64,000 bases of DNA from Thermoleophilum album (GTDB lineage Bacteria; Actinomycetota; Thermoleophilia; Solirubrobacterales; Thermoleophilaceae), in the NCBI RefSeq assembly GCF_028867705.1, contig NZ_CP066171.1:1302001-1366000 (forward strand). The letters run 5' to 3'. The position numbers and the translations under genes were made by a program. This document shows, in pieces, positions 1-9,658 of the stretch. How positions within the stretch are numbered: position 1 is the stretch's first letter; the number at the start of each line of letters is the position of its first letter. Under the pieces are notes generated by a model. That model saw only the letters and a list, made by a program, of their open reading frames with translations. It ran no database searches and had not been told where the DNA came from.

Positions 1-131
1 GCGTGGCCTCGCAGAGCGCGGTGATATGACCTTCGCGCGCCACCGGAAGCGAGGCTCCCACAGCGACCGCGCAGCGCAGTTGCGCTCCGGTCGTTGGAGC
101 TAGCAGCCTGCGCCTCTCGTCTACCCAGGCT
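1..131. other. Window edge downstream of prmA; no supportable gene
   Basis: An open minus-strand frame runs off the window edge here. It contains a stretch reading LPVAREGHITALCEAT, faintly like the RsmE methyltransferase segment that precedes its ELGV motif, and rsmE often follows prmA. No ATG lies on the minus strand in this interval and the RsmE N-terminal domain is not visible, so I do not call a gene. Confidence 0.2.
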
Positions 132-965
132 TTACGAGCGTGCGGGCGCGAAGAGGCACGCTCGCCACTCCTCCTCGCGGCGCTGCGCTACGGGCCGATG
201 GCGAGCGAAGGCGGCTACTATCGCCTGCTCCTCGCTGGCGATGAAACCGCTCGCGACGACCCAGGCGTCGTCCGCCACCCGCGTCGCCAGCTGCCGCAGC
301 ACCGGTCCCGTCAGGTTCGCCATGTACAGGGCGGCGGGCGGCAGCTCGTCGCGCAGCACGTCGCGCCTCTCGACCGCGGCGAGCGCGAGCGCGTTGGCGC
401 GTGCGTTGGCGCGTGTCGCCGCCACCGCCGCCTCGTCCCAGTCGCAGGCCGACACGACAGTGAAACCAAGCGCGCTGGCGACGAGCGCCAAAACCCCCGA
501 TCCGCAGCCGAGATCCCACAGCGGAGCGCCGCGCAGCTCGGGGCGCTCGTCGGCGAGCGCCACCAGCAGCTCGATCGCGAGCCGCGTCGACGCGTGGGCG
601 CCGGTACCGAACGCCCTGCCCGGATCGATGACGATGTCGGCACGCACACCCTTGGGCGCGGAGCACCACGGTGGCCGCACGTGCACGCCAGCGACCGTCA
701 CGGGGCGGTGGAAGCGCCGCCAGCGATCTGCCCAGTCGACAGGCACCGGTTGCGAACGCACGCTGACGCGCACGCCAGCGAGCTCGGCTTCGTTCGCCCC
801 GCCGAGCTCCGGCAGCTCGCCCGGCGCTCCGTAGAGAGCGAACTCCACGCTGTCGCCGCGGTCGAGCTCCTCGAACCCGTGGGGAGCCAGCTCGATCAGC
901 GCCGCTAGCACACGCTCCCGCTCGCTGCGGGGCGCCGTGAAGCTGAGGCGCACAAGCTCACTCAC
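132..965 (-). CDS. prmA: Ribosomal protein L11 methyltransferase PrmA
   Basis: SAM-dependent methyltransferase that modifies ribosomal protein L11 (family knowledge). With a GTG start at 965 the protein is 277 residues. The PrmA hallmark IDPGRAFGTGAHASTRL lies near residues 113-129, the SAM-binding DLGCGSG near 151-157, and a post-motif NLTGPV near 217-222. The frame is open upstream to 1265, but that part lies inside dnaJ and is not PrmA-like, so the GTG just after the dnaJ stop is preferred. It is the last clear gene of the hrcA-dnaJ-prmA cluster, an arrangement common in Gram-positive bacteria. No strong Shine-Dalgarno sequence is visible, which fits coupling to dnaJ. Confidence 0.93.
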   Translation of the reverse strand: MSELVRLSFTAPRSERERVLAALIELAPHGFEELDRGDSVEFALYGAPGELPELGGANEAELAGVRVSVRSQPVPVDWADRWRRFHRPVTVAGVHVRPPWCSAPKGVRADIVIDPGRAFGTGAHASTRLAIELLVALADERPELRGAPLWDLGCGSGVLALVASALGFTVVSACDWDEAAVAATRANARANALALAAVERRDVLRDELPPAALYMANLTGPVLRQLATRVADDAWVVASGFIASEEQAIVAAFARHRPVAQRREEEWRACLFAPARS

Positions 966-978
966 CGCAAGCCCGCGC

Positions 979-2142
979 TTACCGCAGGACGCGCCGTAGC
1001 CGCTCGACGATCCCGAGGTGGCCGCCGCCCGCCTCGCCAGCGCGCTGCCGGACGCCGTTGGCCTCTCCCCCGCCCAGTTCCGAGCGCAAGCTCTCGAGCA
1101 GTTCCCGCGCCTTGCCGTCGGTGGCGGCTGGGATCTCGACGTCGACGACCACGCGCAGATCTCCCCGACCGCGACCACCGATGCGGGGCATCCCGAGGCC
1201 ACGCAAAGTGACCACCGTCCCCGGCTGGGTGCCGGGCGGCAGCTCGATCGCGCGCTCGCCGCCATCGACCGTGGGCACCGTGACGGTGGTACCGAGCGCC
1301 GCGTCGACCATCGGAATGCGCACCGCGGTGACGAGATCGGGGCCGTCGCGCAGGAAGCGCTCGTCCTCGCGCACGCGCACGAGCAGATACAGATCGCCGG
1401 GTGGCGCCCCGCCAGGACCCGCGTGCCCGCGCCCGCTCAAGCGGATCCGCTGGCCGTCGGCGATGCCGGCCGGCACACCCACCTCCAGCTTGCGGCGCGT
1501 CTCGACAAGCCCGCTGCCGCCACAACGCTGACAGCGGCGGGCCGGCACGAGCCCGGCGCCACCACAGGCAGAACACGTCTCGCTGCGGACGACCCGGCCG
1601 AACGGTGTGCTGACGACTTGCCGCAGCTGCCCGGCCCCGCCGCAACGCCCACAAGCGATCATGCCGCTGCCCGCTTCAGCCCCCGAACCGCCGCACTGCT
1701 CGCAGACGTCGACGGCGTCGTACTCGACATCGACGCTGCCGCCGCGCGCGGCGAGCGCGAGGTCGACCTCGACTTCGAGCTCGATGTCGTCTCCGGGCGT
1801 GCGACCGGCGGTGCCCTGCCCGCCGAAGAAGGCGCTGAACGGGTCGCTGCCGAAGAACGCTTCGAAGATGTCGCCGAAGGAGCTGAAGGAGCGCGCCGTC
1901 GCCTGGAACCCCCGCTGCTCGAGCCCCGCCCAGCCGTAGCGATCGTAGATCGCGCGGCGCTCGGGGTCGGAGAGAACCTCGTACGCCTCGGCCAGCTGCT
2001 TGAACTTCTCTTCCGCTTGCGGGTCGTCCTTGTTGACGTCGGGGTGAAGCTCGCGCGCGCGGCGCCTGAAGGCGCGCTTGATCTCGCGCTCGTCGGCGTC
2101 GCGCGGGACGCCGAGCAGCTCGTAGGCGTCGGGTTTGCTCAC
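979..2142 (-). CDS. dnaJ: Chaperone DnaJ
   Basis: Hsp40 co-chaperone that stimulates DnaK ATPase and delivers unfolded clients. All canonical parts are present in 387 residues: a J-domain with HPD at 33-35, a short G/F-rich linker (about 75-115), and a zinc domain with four CxxCxGxG repeats starting near C147, C164, C190 and C204. Two C-terminal beta-sandwich substrate domains follow. The ATG overlaps the hrcA stop by 4 nt, indicating translational coupling to the heat-shock repressor. dnaK and grpE are not in this window, so the full chaperone set is split in the genome. Confidence 0.97.
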   Translation of the reverse strand: MSKPDAYELLGVPRDADEREIKRAFRRRARELHPDVNKDDPQAEEKFKQLAEAYEVLSDPERRAIYDRYGWAGLEQRGFQATARSFSSFGDIFEAFFGSDPFSAFFGGQGTAGRTPGDDIELEVEVDLALAARGGSVDVEYDAVDVCEQCGGSGAEAGSGMIACGRCGGAGQLRQVVSTPFGRVVRSETCSACGGAGLVPARRCQRCGGSGLVETRRKLEVGVPAGIADGQRIRLSGRGHAGPGGAPPGDLYLLVRVREDERFLRDGPDLVTAVRIPMVDAALGTTVTVPTVDGGERAIELPPGTQPGTVVTLRGLGMPRIGGRGRGDLRVVVDVEIPAATDGKARELLESLRSELGGGEANGVRQRAGEAGGGHLGIVERLRRVLR

Positions 2143-3170
2143 CGCTCGTAAACCTCGGTCACGAACCGCGACAGCTCACGGGCGGTCGCGCGCACCGCGG
2201 TGATCGCGCGCGGGTAGTCCATGCGCAGCGGACCGACCACCGAAACAGTGCCGAGGTTGCGCAGCGGTGTCCCGTAGTTGGCCGCGACGAGCGACAGCGA
2301 GCGCATCTCGCGCGCCGGGTTCTCGCTGCCGATACGCAGATAGACATTGGGCTCGTCGAGCCAGCGGCGCAGCAAGCCGAGCAACAGCACCCGCCGTTCG
2401 AGCACCGACAGCAGGTCGGCGATCTGCGACAGCTCGGGCAAGCGGTGCTCGGCCAGAAGCCGGTGGGCGCCCTCCATGAACAGGTTGCTTTGGGCGGTCT
2501 CCTCGAGATCGGTGAACACCGCGCCGATCTCGCGCAGGAAAGCGCGCTCGTGCTCGCCGAGCGCTTCGTCGTCGAGTTTTTTGCGCACCATCCGCGCCCC
2601 GACCTCGAGCCCGCGCAACGTTTCGTTGAGGTAGCTCTCGGCCCACTCGACGAGACCGCGATCGACCGGGCCCGGGAAGCTGAAGACCCGCTTGGTGACA
2701 CCGCCCGTCGAGGTGATCACCACCACCATCACGACCTGCGGTTGCAGCGGCAGGACTTCGATGCGGCGGATCGTGGTGGTCTCGATCGGCGGCGCGGTGA
2801 CCAGCGCCAGCAGGTTCGTCACCTGGGACAGCTGCGCAGTCGCCTCGCGCATCGCCTGCTCGAGCTCGCGCCGAACCGCTGGCAGCGAGATCTTCGCAAG
2901 CTGCTGCGCGGGCAGCGCTCCGCGCTCGAGTACGTCGTCGACATAGGCGCGGTAGCCGCGCTCGGTGGGCACGCGCCCGGCCGACGTGTGGGGGTGGTGG
3001 AGCAGCCCCACTCGTTCGAGCCGGTGGAGCTCGGCGCGGACCGTCGACGGCCCCCACGGGACGTCGCTCTGGGCGGCGATCCACTTCGAGGGGACCGGCT
3101 CGCCGCACGCAAGGTGGCGCTCCACGACCTTGCGCAGAATCAACCGCTGACGCTCGCTGAGCTCCGGCAC
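2139..3170 (-). CDS. hrcA: Heat-inducible transcription repressor HrcA
   Basis: Repressor of class I heat-shock genes through CIRCE operators (family knowledge). From the GTG at 3170 the product is 343 residues, the usual HrcA length, beginning [20 protein letters not shown]. It has the N-terminal winged helix ([19 protein letters not shown]), then a GAF-like domain and a C-terminal part with [22 protein letters not shown]. The frame extends 34 residues upstream to a TTG at 3272, but that extension is not HrcA-like. An AAGGAG sequence abuts the GTG unusually closely, so the exact start is uncertain. I saw no CIRCE inverted repeat upstream. dnaJ follows with a 4-nt overlap. Confidence 0.95.
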   Translation of the reverse strand: MPELSERQRLILRKVVERHLACGEPVPSKWIAAQSDVPWGPSTVRAELHRLERVGLLHHPHTSAGRVPTERGYRAYVDDVLERGALPAQQLAKISLPAVRRELEQAMREATAQLSQVTNLLALVTAPPIETTTIRRIEVLPLQPQVVMVVVITSTGGVTKRVFSFPGPVDRGLVEWAESYLNETLRGLEVGARMVRKKLDDEALGEHERAFLREIGAVFTDLEETAQSNLFMEGAHRLLAEHRLPELSQIADLLSVLERRVLLLGLLRRWLDEPNVYLRIGSENPAREMRSLSLVAANYGTPLRNLGTVSVVGPLRMDYPRAITAVRATARELSRFVTEVYER

Positions 3171-3341
3171 CTCCTTACCTTGCCGCCCGGTGGCAACAGC
3201 GGCGCTCGGCGGCGAACGCCGCTCGTCCGGCGATCGATGCTCGAGGAGCGCCCTCACGCCCCAATTGTGCAACGCGGACGGACGCCGCCGGTCACGACCT
3301 TGTCGTGCGCGGCCGCGGCCGCCCGCAAGCTCGCGGCGCCG

Positions 3342-3737
3342 TCAGGACGGAAGCTCGATCTCGGCGACGGCGTTGCGGACGATCTGCTTGCCGTCCTGCT
3401 CGGCTACGAGATCGATTACGGCACGGCCCTCTGCCACCTCGCGGACGCTGCCGCTGACCACGATCTCCTTCTCGGGAAGACCCATCCCCCGGAACTGCAC
3501 CGAGAGGCGCTTGAGACGGCGCGGATCGTCCCCCGCTGCCTGTTCGACCGCGCGCGCGACCTGAGCCATCGTCCACAAGCCGTGAAGGATGTTGCCGGGC
3601 AGCCCGACGTTGCGAGCGAACTCTGGGTCGATGTGGATCGGGTTGAAGTCGCCCGAGGCGCCCGCGTAACGGTGCGGCAGGTAGCGGTCGGGCGTGACGC
3701 GCAGCTCCTGGATCTTCTCGCCAGCCTGCAGAGCCAT
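3342..3737 (-). CDS. MaoC-like (R)-hydratase, HadB-like catalytic subunit
   Basis: Single hot-dog (R)-specific enoyl hydratase / 3-hydroxyacyl dehydratase of 131 residues. It carries the full hydratase-2 signature YAGASGDFNPIHIDPEFA (about 24-41), with the catalytic Asp30 and His35. This matches the catalytic HadB subunit of HadAB-type dehydratases, which dehydrate 3-hydroxyacyl-ACP in fatty acid elongation (family knowledge). Its ATG directly abuts the TAG of the upstream HadA-like gene, so the two are almost certainly co-translated as a heterodimer. Assignment to fatty acid synthesis rather than degradation is inference. Confidence 0.85.
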   Translation of the reverse strand: MALQAGEKIQELRVTPDRYLPHRYAGASGDFNPIHIDPEFARNVGLPGNILHGLWTMAQVARAVEQAAGDDPRRLKRLSVQFRGMGLPEKEIVVSGSVREVAEGRAVIDLVAEQDGKQIVRNAVAEIELPS

Positions 3738-4181
3738 CTACGAAACCCCCCGCACGATGTTGGTCCAGAGGCCGCGCACGACCTCCTCGCCATTCTGGTT
3801 GACCGAGCGCGTCTCGAAGACATAGAAGCCCATCCCGCCGCGCTCGTAGATCTCCTTGCAGGTGGTCGTCGTGGTGATGACATCGCCGGAGCACACCGGC
3901 TCGCCCCACACGAACTCCTGACCACCGTGCACCATCATCGCGAAGTTCATCCCGACCTCGGGGTCGAGGATCGCCGGGGCGACCGCTCCCGCACTGAACA
4001 CCACGCAGAACATCGGCGGCGCGACGATGTCGCGAAAGCCCGCCTCGCGGGCCTTGGCGCGGTCGAAGTAGATCGGGTTGGTTTCGCCGACTGCCTGCGC
4101 GTACTCGCGGATCTTTTCCTTGCCGACCTCGTACTCGTACGGGTCCCAGGTTTTGCCTACGGCCTTGGTGTCGACCGGCAT
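3738..4181 (-). CDS. HadA-like dehydratase partner subunit (N-terminal MaoC, FAS1-like)
   Basis: Hot-dog protein of 147 residues related to the HadA/HadC non-catalytic subunits. The stretch YAQAVGETNPIYFD aligns with the hydratase motif, but the catalytic Asp and His positions are replaced (GETNPIYF), as expected for a partner that shapes the acyl tunnel. ATG at 4181 has a good GGAGGGAAG ribosome-binding site immediately upstream. A TACACT hexamer at 4217-4222 may be its -10 element. It is directly followed by the HadB-like gene with no intergenic base. Confidence 0.83.
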   Translation of the reverse strand: MPVDTKAVGKTWDPYEYEVGKEKIREYAQAVGETNPIYFDRAKAREAGFRDIVAPPMFCVVFSAGAVAPAILDPEVGMNFAMMVHGGQEFVWGEPVCSGDVITTTTTCKEIYERGGMGFYVFETRSVNQNGEEVVRGLWTNIVRGVS

Positions 4182-4285
4182 CTTCCCTCCGACTGTCCGT
4201 CAGGTTGCGGCGCGGCAGTGTATTGGAGCTCGCGCCGGAGCGCAGCGCCAAGCCGCGAGCACGACGGGCACGCTGCCGTGGGGCG

Positions 4286-5368
4286 CTAGGCGGCGTCGCG
4301 CAGTGCCTGCGCTTCGGCGAGCGAGGCGAGCTTGCGCAAGGTCTGCTCTTCTAGGCGCCGCACTCGTTCGCGCGGCATGCGCAGGACGCGAGCGACCTGG
4401 TCGACGGTGCGCGGCTCCTGGCCGCCGAGCCCGAACCGCAACTCGATCACGCGGCGCTCGCGGTAGCTCAGGTTGGCGAGCAGCGCCGCGAGGCGCTCGC
4501 GCAGCACCGTCCGCGCGGCGGCCTCGAGCGGCGAGGTGGCGCGCTCGTCGGGGATCAGCTCGCCGAACTGCGCCGAGTCGCTTTCGTCGCCGACCGGCTT
4601 GTCGAGCGACACGAGCGGCTGCGACGCCCGCAAAAGGAGCTCCGCCTCGGCCAGCTCGACGCCGGCTTCGGCGGCAATCTCCTCAATCGTCGGTTCGCGG
4701 TTGCCAGCCGCCTCGAGCTTGCGTCGCGCGCCGTCGAGACGCTTGAGGACGTTGTCGACGTGAATGGGGATGCGGATCGTGCGTCCCTTGTCGGCGATCG
4801 CTCGCGCAATCGCCTGGCGGATCCACCACGTGGCGTAGGTCGAGAACTTGTAGCCGCGGCGCCAATCGAACTTCTCGACGGCGCGCACGAGGCCGATGCA
4901 GCCCTCCTGGATCAGGTCGAGGAAGGGCAGGCCTTGGTTGCGGTGGCGCTTGGCGATCGAGACGACGAGGCGGATGTTGGCGCGGATCATGTGGTCCTTG
5001 GCGGCGAGATCGCCGCGCTCGATCCGCTTCGCAAGGGCCACTTCCTGCTCGGCAGTGAGCAGAGGCGTTTTGGCGATCTCGTCGAGGAAGCGCTGCAGCG
5101 AGTCGACGGTTGCGGGCTCCTCGGCCGGAAGGGTGCGCAGCGCACTCGCGAGCGCGCTAGCTCCCTCGCCGCTCGTCTCGCTATCGGCAGCTTGGTCGGC
5201 ACCCGCCGCGGAGCCGATCAGAGCATCGAGCTCGTCGAGACCGCTGTCGAAATCGCCGAGCTCCGCGGCCAGCTCTTCGCCGCCCTCCCCCTCCTCGTGA
5301 TCGTCGACCAGCGCCAGCTCGCGCAGATGGGTTTCGCTGACGTCGGTGATCTGTTCGCGAACGCTCAC
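4286..5368 (-). CDS. RNA polymerase sigma factor, RpoD/SigA family
   Basis: Sigma-70 family protein of 360 residues. An acidic N-terminal stretch (about 20-75) precedes region 1.2 (VDSLQRFLDEIAKTPLLTAE). Regions 2.1-2.4 are well conserved (LDLIQEGCIGLVRAVEKFDW, YKFSTYATWWIRQAIARAIA), and regions 3 and 4 follow. Region 4.2 reads TVDQVARVLRMPRERVRRLE, with R-L-E where the principal sigma usually has R-Q-I-E, so I cannot say whether this is the primary sigma or a close paralogue. Start is GTG. Neither dnaG nor another sigma gene adjoins it. Confidence 0.9.
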   Translation of the reverse strand: MSVREQITDVSETHLRELALVDDHEEGEGGEELAAELGDFDSGLDELDALIGSAAGADQAADSETSGEGASALASALRTLPAEEPATVDSLQRFLDEIAKTPLLTAEQEVALAKRIERGDLAAKDHMIRANIRLVVSIAKRHRNQGLPFLDLIQEGCIGLVRAVEKFDWRRGYKFSTYATWWIRQAIARAIADKGRTIRIPIHVDNVLKRLDGARRKLEAAGNREPTIEEIAAEAGVELAEAELLLRASQPLVSLDKPVGDESDSAQFGELIPDERATSPLEAAARTVLRERLAALLANLSYRERRVIELRFGLGGQEPRTVDQVARVLRMPRERVRRLEEQTLRKLASLAEAQALRDAA

Positions 5369-5413
5369 GGGCGCGACGTTAAGAGTCGGCCCTAAGCGCT
5401 ACCTAAACGCCCG

Positions 5414-5441
5414 CCGCGCCCTGGGCGCGCCAGGCGCGCGG
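5414..5441 (-). terminator. Hairpin downstream of lepA
   Basis: Arms CCGCGCCCTGG and CCAGGCGCGCGG pair over about 11 bp with a single bulge and a short GC loop, a few bases beyond the lepA stop. On the minus strand it is followed by a modest T-containing stretch (gggcgttta). A role as lepA terminator is plausible; there is no long U tract. Confidence 0.45.
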
Positions 5442-5445
5442 CACG

Positions 5446-7266
5446 TCAATCGGAGCGTCCGTCGCCCGACAGTTCGAGCACGGCAAGGAACGCCTCCTGC
5501 GGCAGCTCGACACGCCCGACCTGTTTCATCCGCTTCTTGCCCCGCTTCTGGCGCTCGAGCAGCTTGCGCTTGCGCGTCACGTCGCCCCCGTAGCACTTGG
5601 CGGTCACGTCTTTGCGTAGCGGTTTCACGGTTTCGCGCGCGATCACCTTCGAGCCGATCGCCGCCTGGATCGCGACCTCGAACTGTTGGCGCGGGATGCG
5701 CTCGCGCAGGCGTTCGCAGATCAGGCGCCCAGAGGGGTACGCCTTGTCCTTGTGGACGATCATCGAGAGCGCGTCGACGCGGTCGCCGGCGAGCAGCACG
5801 TCGAGCTTGACGAGATCCCCGGGACGCGGCTCGAGCAGCTCGTAGTCGAGCGAGGCGTACCCGCGCGTGCGCGACTTGAGCTGGTCGAAGAAGTCGAGCA
5901 CGATCTCGGCGAGCGGCAGGTCGTAGCGCAGCTGGACGCGCTCCGGCGAGAGGTAGTTCATGTCGACGTGAACGCCGCGGCGCTCCTGGCAGAGCTCCAT
6001 GACGGCGCCGACGTGCTCGCGCGGACAGACGATCGTGGCGCGCACATAGGGCTCGCGGATCTCGGCGATGCGGGCGCGATCAGGCATCTCGGCGGGCGAG
6101 CGCACGGTCACGACACTGCCGTCGGTGAGCTCGACCTCGTACGCGACGTTGGGCGTGGTGGCGAGGAGCTCGAGGTCGTACTCGCGCTCGAGCCGCTCGC
6201 GCACGATGTCCATGTGCAGAAGGCCGAGGAAGCCGCAGCGGAAACCGAAGCCGAGGGCCTCGCTGGTCTCGGGCTCGTACTGCAGGGCGGCGTCGTTCAG
6301 CGCCAGCTTGTCGAGCGCGTCACGCAGGTCCTCGAACCGGTCGGATTCCACCGGGAACAACCCGCAGAACACCATCGGCTTGACCTCGCGGTAGCCGGGG
6401 AGCGGCTCGCTGGCGGGACGGCGGCGGCTCGTCAACGTGTCGCCGACGCGCATCCTCTGCACATCCTTGACGCCCGTGATCACGTAGCCGACCTCGCCGG
6501 CGACGAGACGCTCGGCGGGCTGCATCTCGGGACGCATGAAGCCGATCTCGGTGATCTCGGCCTCGGTCTGCGTCTGCATCGCGAGGATCGGCTCGCCGCG
6601 CGCGAGCTCGCCCTCGACCACCCGCACGTAGGCGACTACCCCACGGTACTGGTCGTACTGCGAGTCGAAGACGAGCGCCCGCGCCGGCAGCGATCGGTCG
6701 CCTGTGGGCGGCGGGATGCGCGCGACCAGCGCTTCCAGCAGATCGTCGACGCCCTGGCCCGTCTTGGCCGATACGCGAACCACCTGGTCGGGGTCGTCGC
6801 CGAGCAGGTCGGCGAGCTCCTGGGCGACACGGTCGGGCTCGGCGCCGGGAAGGTCGATCTTGTTGACAACCGGGATCAGTTCCAGGCCGGCGTCGATGGC
6901 GAGATAGGTGTTGGCGAGCGTTTGCGCCTCGATGCCCTGGGAGGCGTCGACCACCAGCAGCGCGCCCTCGCAAGCCGCGAGCGAGCGCGACACCTCGTAG
7001 CTGAAGTCGACGTGCCCCGGCGTGTCGATGAAGTGGAGGTGGTATGTCTCGCCGTCGCGGGCGCGGTAGTCGCAGCGCACCGCCTGCGCCTTGATCGTGA
7101 TTCCCCGTTCGCGCTCAAGCTCCATCGAGTCGAGGAGCTGGGGGCGCGCGTTGCGGGGGTCGACGGCACCGCAGCGTTCGAGGATGCGATCGGCGAGCGT
7201 CGACTTGCCGTGGTCGATGTGGGCGATGATCGAGAAGTTGCGGATGTTGCGTGCAGCCTCGGCCAA
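5446..7266 (-). CDS. lepA: Elongation factor 4 (LepA)
   Basis: Translational GTPase that acts on stalled or mis-translocated ribosomes (family knowledge). From the TTG at 7266 the protein is 606 residues, the normal EF4 length. Near the N-terminus are [20 protein letters not shown] (G1), then [12 protein letters not shown] (G3) and NKIDLPGA (G4). The EF4-specific C-terminal domain ends with conserved [20 protein letters not shown]. The frame is open far upstream through murJ, but that part does not resemble EF4, and TTG is the only sensible start before the G1 motif. No good ribosome-binding site is seen, so the start is tentative. Confidence 0.94.
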   Translation of the reverse strand: MAEAARNIRNFSIIAHIDHGKSTLADRILERCGAVDPRNARPQLLDSMELERERGITIKAQAVRCDYRARDGETYHLHFIDTPGHVDFSYEVSRSLAACEGALLVVDASQGIEAQTLANTYLAIDAGLELIPVVNKIDLPGAEPDRVAQELADLLGDDPDQVVRVSAKTGQGVDDLLEALVARIPPPTGDRSLPARALVFDSQYDQYRGVVAYVRVVEGELARGEPILAMQTQTEAEITEIGFMRPEMQPAERLVAGEVGYVITGVKDVQRMRVGDTLTSRRRPASEPLPGYREVKPMVFCGLFPVESDRFEDLRDALDKLALNDAALQYEPETSEALGFGFRCGFLGLLHMDIVRERLEREYDLELLATTPNVAYEVELTDGSVVTVRSPAEMPDRARIAEIREPYVRATIVCPREHVGAVMELCQERRGVHVDMNYLSPERVQLRYDLPLAEIVLDFFDQLKSRTRGYASLDYELLEPRPGDLVKLDVLLAGDRVDALSMIVHKDKAYPSGRLICERLRERIPRQQFEVAIQAAIGSKVIARETVKPLRKDVTAKCYGGDVTRKRKLLERQKRGKKRMKQVGRVELPQEAFLAVLELSGDGRSD

Positions 7267-7331
7267 GGCGCCGTGAGTATGCCCGCGCGGCGCGCGAGCG
7301 CGCCACCTCGCGACGGCGAGGGTTGCGATGT

Positions 7332-9008
7332 TCAGCCTGTGCGCCGCAAAAGCGCCCAGACCCGGTCGATCTCGCGCACGCCGAGCAGCCGGCAGAGAGC
7401 CAGGTAGACGATCCCCCCGGCGCCGCATGCCGCCACCACAGCGACCGCTTGCGCCCACACCGCTCGCCCGATCAGCGCGTCGAGCTCGCTCCAGACGAGC
7501 CAGGAGCAGAGGGCAAGCGCCGTGGCGCTTGCGACCATCCGCGTCGCGGCGGCGGCGGTGCGCCAGCCCTCGATGCCGGCAAGCTCGCGCCGCAACACCG
7601 CGCCCTGCCAGAGGCACATGACAATCGTGCCGGCGACCGTGCCGAGCACGATCCCGGCGATGCCGAACGGCCGGTGGAGCGCCGCTGCGACAGCGGCGTT
7701 GACGGCCAGGTTCGCCAACGAGAGGGCGGTGGTCAACCAGGGCCGCTGAAGGCTGAAAAAGGTGCGCGAGAACAAGAGGCTCACGCCCTGCGCCGGCAGC
7801 GACAGTGACCACCACACCATCGCCGTCGAGACGAGCTCTGTCGCCTCGGCGTCGAAGGAACCGCGCTGGTAGACGAGGCGGGTGATCGGCTCCGCGAGCA
7901 CCGCCATCAAAACAGCGCTCGGTATCAGCAGCAAAAGCACCTGCCGGACGCCCTCGCCGAGCCAGGCGCGCAAGCGCTCGCGGTCACCACGGGCGGCGAG
8001 GCGCGAGAGCGTCGGGAAGAGGATCGTCGCGATCGAGATCGAGAACAGGCCCTGGGGGAGCTGGTAGATGCGGAACGCCTTGTCGATCGCGGCCGGCACC
8101 GCGTCGGAGACGAGGGTGCCGAACAGCGAGTCGATCAAGAGCGACAGGTTGATCAGCCCGAGCGCCACCGTTACCGGCAGCATCAGTTTGAGGACCCGCC
8201 ACACGTAGGGGTCGCGGAAGGCGAAGGCGAAGCCGAGTCGGCCGCCGCGCCCCCGCAGCCACGGCAGCGGTAAGAGCAGCTGCACGATCGTGCCGGCGAG
8301 GATGCCGATCGCGTAGGCGTAGATGCGGTCGTCGGCCGGCAGCGCCGGCGTGAGCGCGACAAGCGCAGCGATGATCACCGCGTTCCAGGCGACGGGCGCA
8401 AGCGCAGGAACGGCGAAGTGGTCGAATGCGTTGAGGATGCCGACAACGAGACCAGTGAGCGCCAGCAGCAGGACGATCGGGAAGAGCAGACGGGCAAGCG
8501 TCACGGTCAGATCGGCGAGCGCCGGGTCGTTCGCGAAGCCGGGCGCGAACAGCGCCATCACCGGCCTCGCGAAGACCACGAACAGCACCGTCAGCAGGCC
8601 GAGCACGACAACGATCAGGGCCGCGAGCGTCGACGCGACACGGAATGCGCGCCGGCGCTCGCCGCGCTCCAGAAGCTCCGTGAAGACGGGCACGAAGGCG
8701 CCCTGCAGGGCCGAGTCAGCGAACAGCGCGCGCACGAGGTTCGGCACTTGGAAGGCGATCGTGAAGGCCGACATCGCGCCGCTGACGCCGTAGAGGCTCG
8801 CAGCGATCACCTCGCGCACAAGCCCCAGCACGCGCGACAGACCCGTGGCGACCGAGAAGAAGAGGGTGGAGCGCACCACGCGCCGGGCGTGGCTGCGGTC
8901 GGTGGCGTCACGCCCTGCTGGGCGGGTGCCGGTCGCTGGCTCCGTTTCGGCAGGTGGCTGTCCACCGACGCCGTCGCGCTGCTCTTGTTTTGGTCGCGCT
9001 CGGTCCAC
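7332..9008 (-). CDS. murJ: Lipid II flippase MurJ (MviN)
   Basis: Polytopic MATE/MVF-fold membrane protein of 558 residues that flips lipid II to the outer face of the cytoplasmic membrane. A hydrophilic N-terminal tail of about 40 residues precedes the first helix ([20 protein letters not shown]). Conserved MurJ features are the [11 protein letters not shown] motif, [16 protein letters not shown], and a series of about 13-14 hydrophobic helices. Start is GTG at 9008. It lies immediately upstream of lepA on the same strand. The last helices are followed by a short basic tail ([14 protein letters not shown]). Confidence 0.92.
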   Translation of the reverse strand: MDRARPKQEQRDGVGGQPPAETEPATGTRPAGRDATDRSHARRVVRSTLFFSVATGLSRVLGLVREVIAASLYGVSGAMSAFTIAFQVPNLVRALFADSALQGAFVPVFTELLERGERRRAFRVASTLAALIVVVLGLLTVLFVVFARPVMALFAPGFANDPALADLTVTLARLLFPIVLLLALTGLVVGILNAFDHFAVPALAPVAWNAVIIAALVALTPALPADDRIYAYAIGILAGTIVQLLLPLPWLRGRGGRLGFAFAFRDPYVWRVLKLMLPVTVALGLINLSLLIDSLFGTLVSDAVPAAIDKAFRIYQLPQGLFSISIATILFPTLSRLAARGDRERLRAWLGEGVRQVLLLLIPSAVLMAVLAEPITRLVYQRGSFDAEATELVSTAMVWWSLSLPAQGVSLLFSRTFFSLQRPWLTTALSLANLAVNAAVAAALHRPFGIAGIVLGTVAGTIVMCLWQGAVLRRELAGIEGWRTAAAATRMVASATALALCSWLVWSELDALIGRAVWAQAVAVVAACGAGGIVYLALCRLLGVREIDRVWALLRRTG

Positions 9009-9061
9009 TTCGATCGCTTCTCTGCCGAGCCCCGCCCGGTCGCGGGGCGCTCGCGCCGCGC

Positions 9062-9067
9062 TACACT
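9062..9067 (+). promoter_or_regulatory. Possible -10 element (TACACT) upstream of rpsT
   Basis: TACACT preceded by GC lies about 145 bases upstream of rpsT on the coding strand. The same hexamer recurs before several other genes in the window. No convincing -35 is seen. Confidence 0.3.
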
Positions 9068-9211
9068 ACGCGCCCGCTGCGCGGTCGGGCTCCCGCCGGG
9101 GTTCCTCCGCCGCGATCGAGCGCCGCACGGGCTTGGCGTCCTGTCGGGTTCTCGGTCGCGAGGTGTCGGCTTTCGCACCGGCTGCGCGCGCGAACTAGCT
9201 CCACCAGATTC

Positions 9212-9478
9212 ATGGCCAACATCGCGTCGCAAAAAAAACGGATCCAGCGCTCGGAGCGCGAGCGCCGAGAGAACCGCTTCCGCATCTCGCAGGTGCGGAC
9301 CTGGTTCCGCCGTCTCGAGCAAGCGGTCGCGACCGGCGACGCTGCCGCTGCCGAGAGCGAGTATCGGCAGCTGCTGTCGAAGATCGACAAGGCCGTCAAG
9401 AGCGGCGCTCTCCATCGCAACGCCGGTGCGCGCCGCAAGTCGCGCGCCGCGCGTATCCGCGCGCGCCTCGGCAACTAA
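9212..9478 (+). CDS. rpsT: 30S ribosomal protein S20
   Basis: Small basic 16S rRNA-binding protein of 88 residues, starting MANIASQKKRIQRSERERRE and ending RKSRAARIRARL, typical of S20. The frame is open upstream but the ATG at 9212 matches the universal S20 N-terminus. It is the only plus-strand gene in the first 20 kb and lies between divergent murJ and convergent holA, a neighbourhood (rpsT near holA/lepA) seen in many bacteria. Confidence 0.95.
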   Translation: MANIASQKKRIQRSERERRENRFRISQVRTWFRRLEQAVATGDAAAAESEYRQLLSKIDKAVKSGALHRNAGARRKSRAARIRARLGN

Positions 9479-9513
9479 GCGGCGCAGCCAGGACGCCACG
9501 GCGACAAACGTAC

Positions 9514-9531
9514 GCCGTAGCGCGTTACGGC
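9514..9531. terminator. Short inverted repeat between convergent rpsT and holA
   Basis: GCCGTA and TACGGC form a perfect 6-bp stem with a 6-base loop in the gap between the two convergent genes. It could act in both directions, but the stem is short and there is no T tract. Confidence 0.25.
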
Positions 9532-9658
9532 AGCCGGGCACCACACGTCAGGGCGCCACGGCCACGGCGCGTCCCTCGCAAAGGTGCGAACGCCAGGTCG
9601 GAGCCCGAGCACCTACCGCCCCGGCGGCCGCGGGTCGTGGCCGGGTTCGCTCGAGCCG

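Noticed and set aside
3171-3272. 34-residue N-terminal extension of HrcA from TTG 3272
   Set aside because: Not HrcA-like and would make the protein longer than normal. The inner GTG gives the standard N-terminus.
3171-3341. Search for a CIRCE operator upstream of hrcA
   Set aside because: No TTAGCACTC-type inverted repeat found by eye.
2445-4289. Plus-strand open frame of 614 codons opposite hrcA and the dehydratases
   Set aside because: Covers three recognised genes on the other strand and shows no motif; GC-driven shadow.
7267-7815. Open upstream extension of the lepA frame
   Set aside because: Runs through murJ coding sequence and is not EF4-like; the TTG at 7266 is used.
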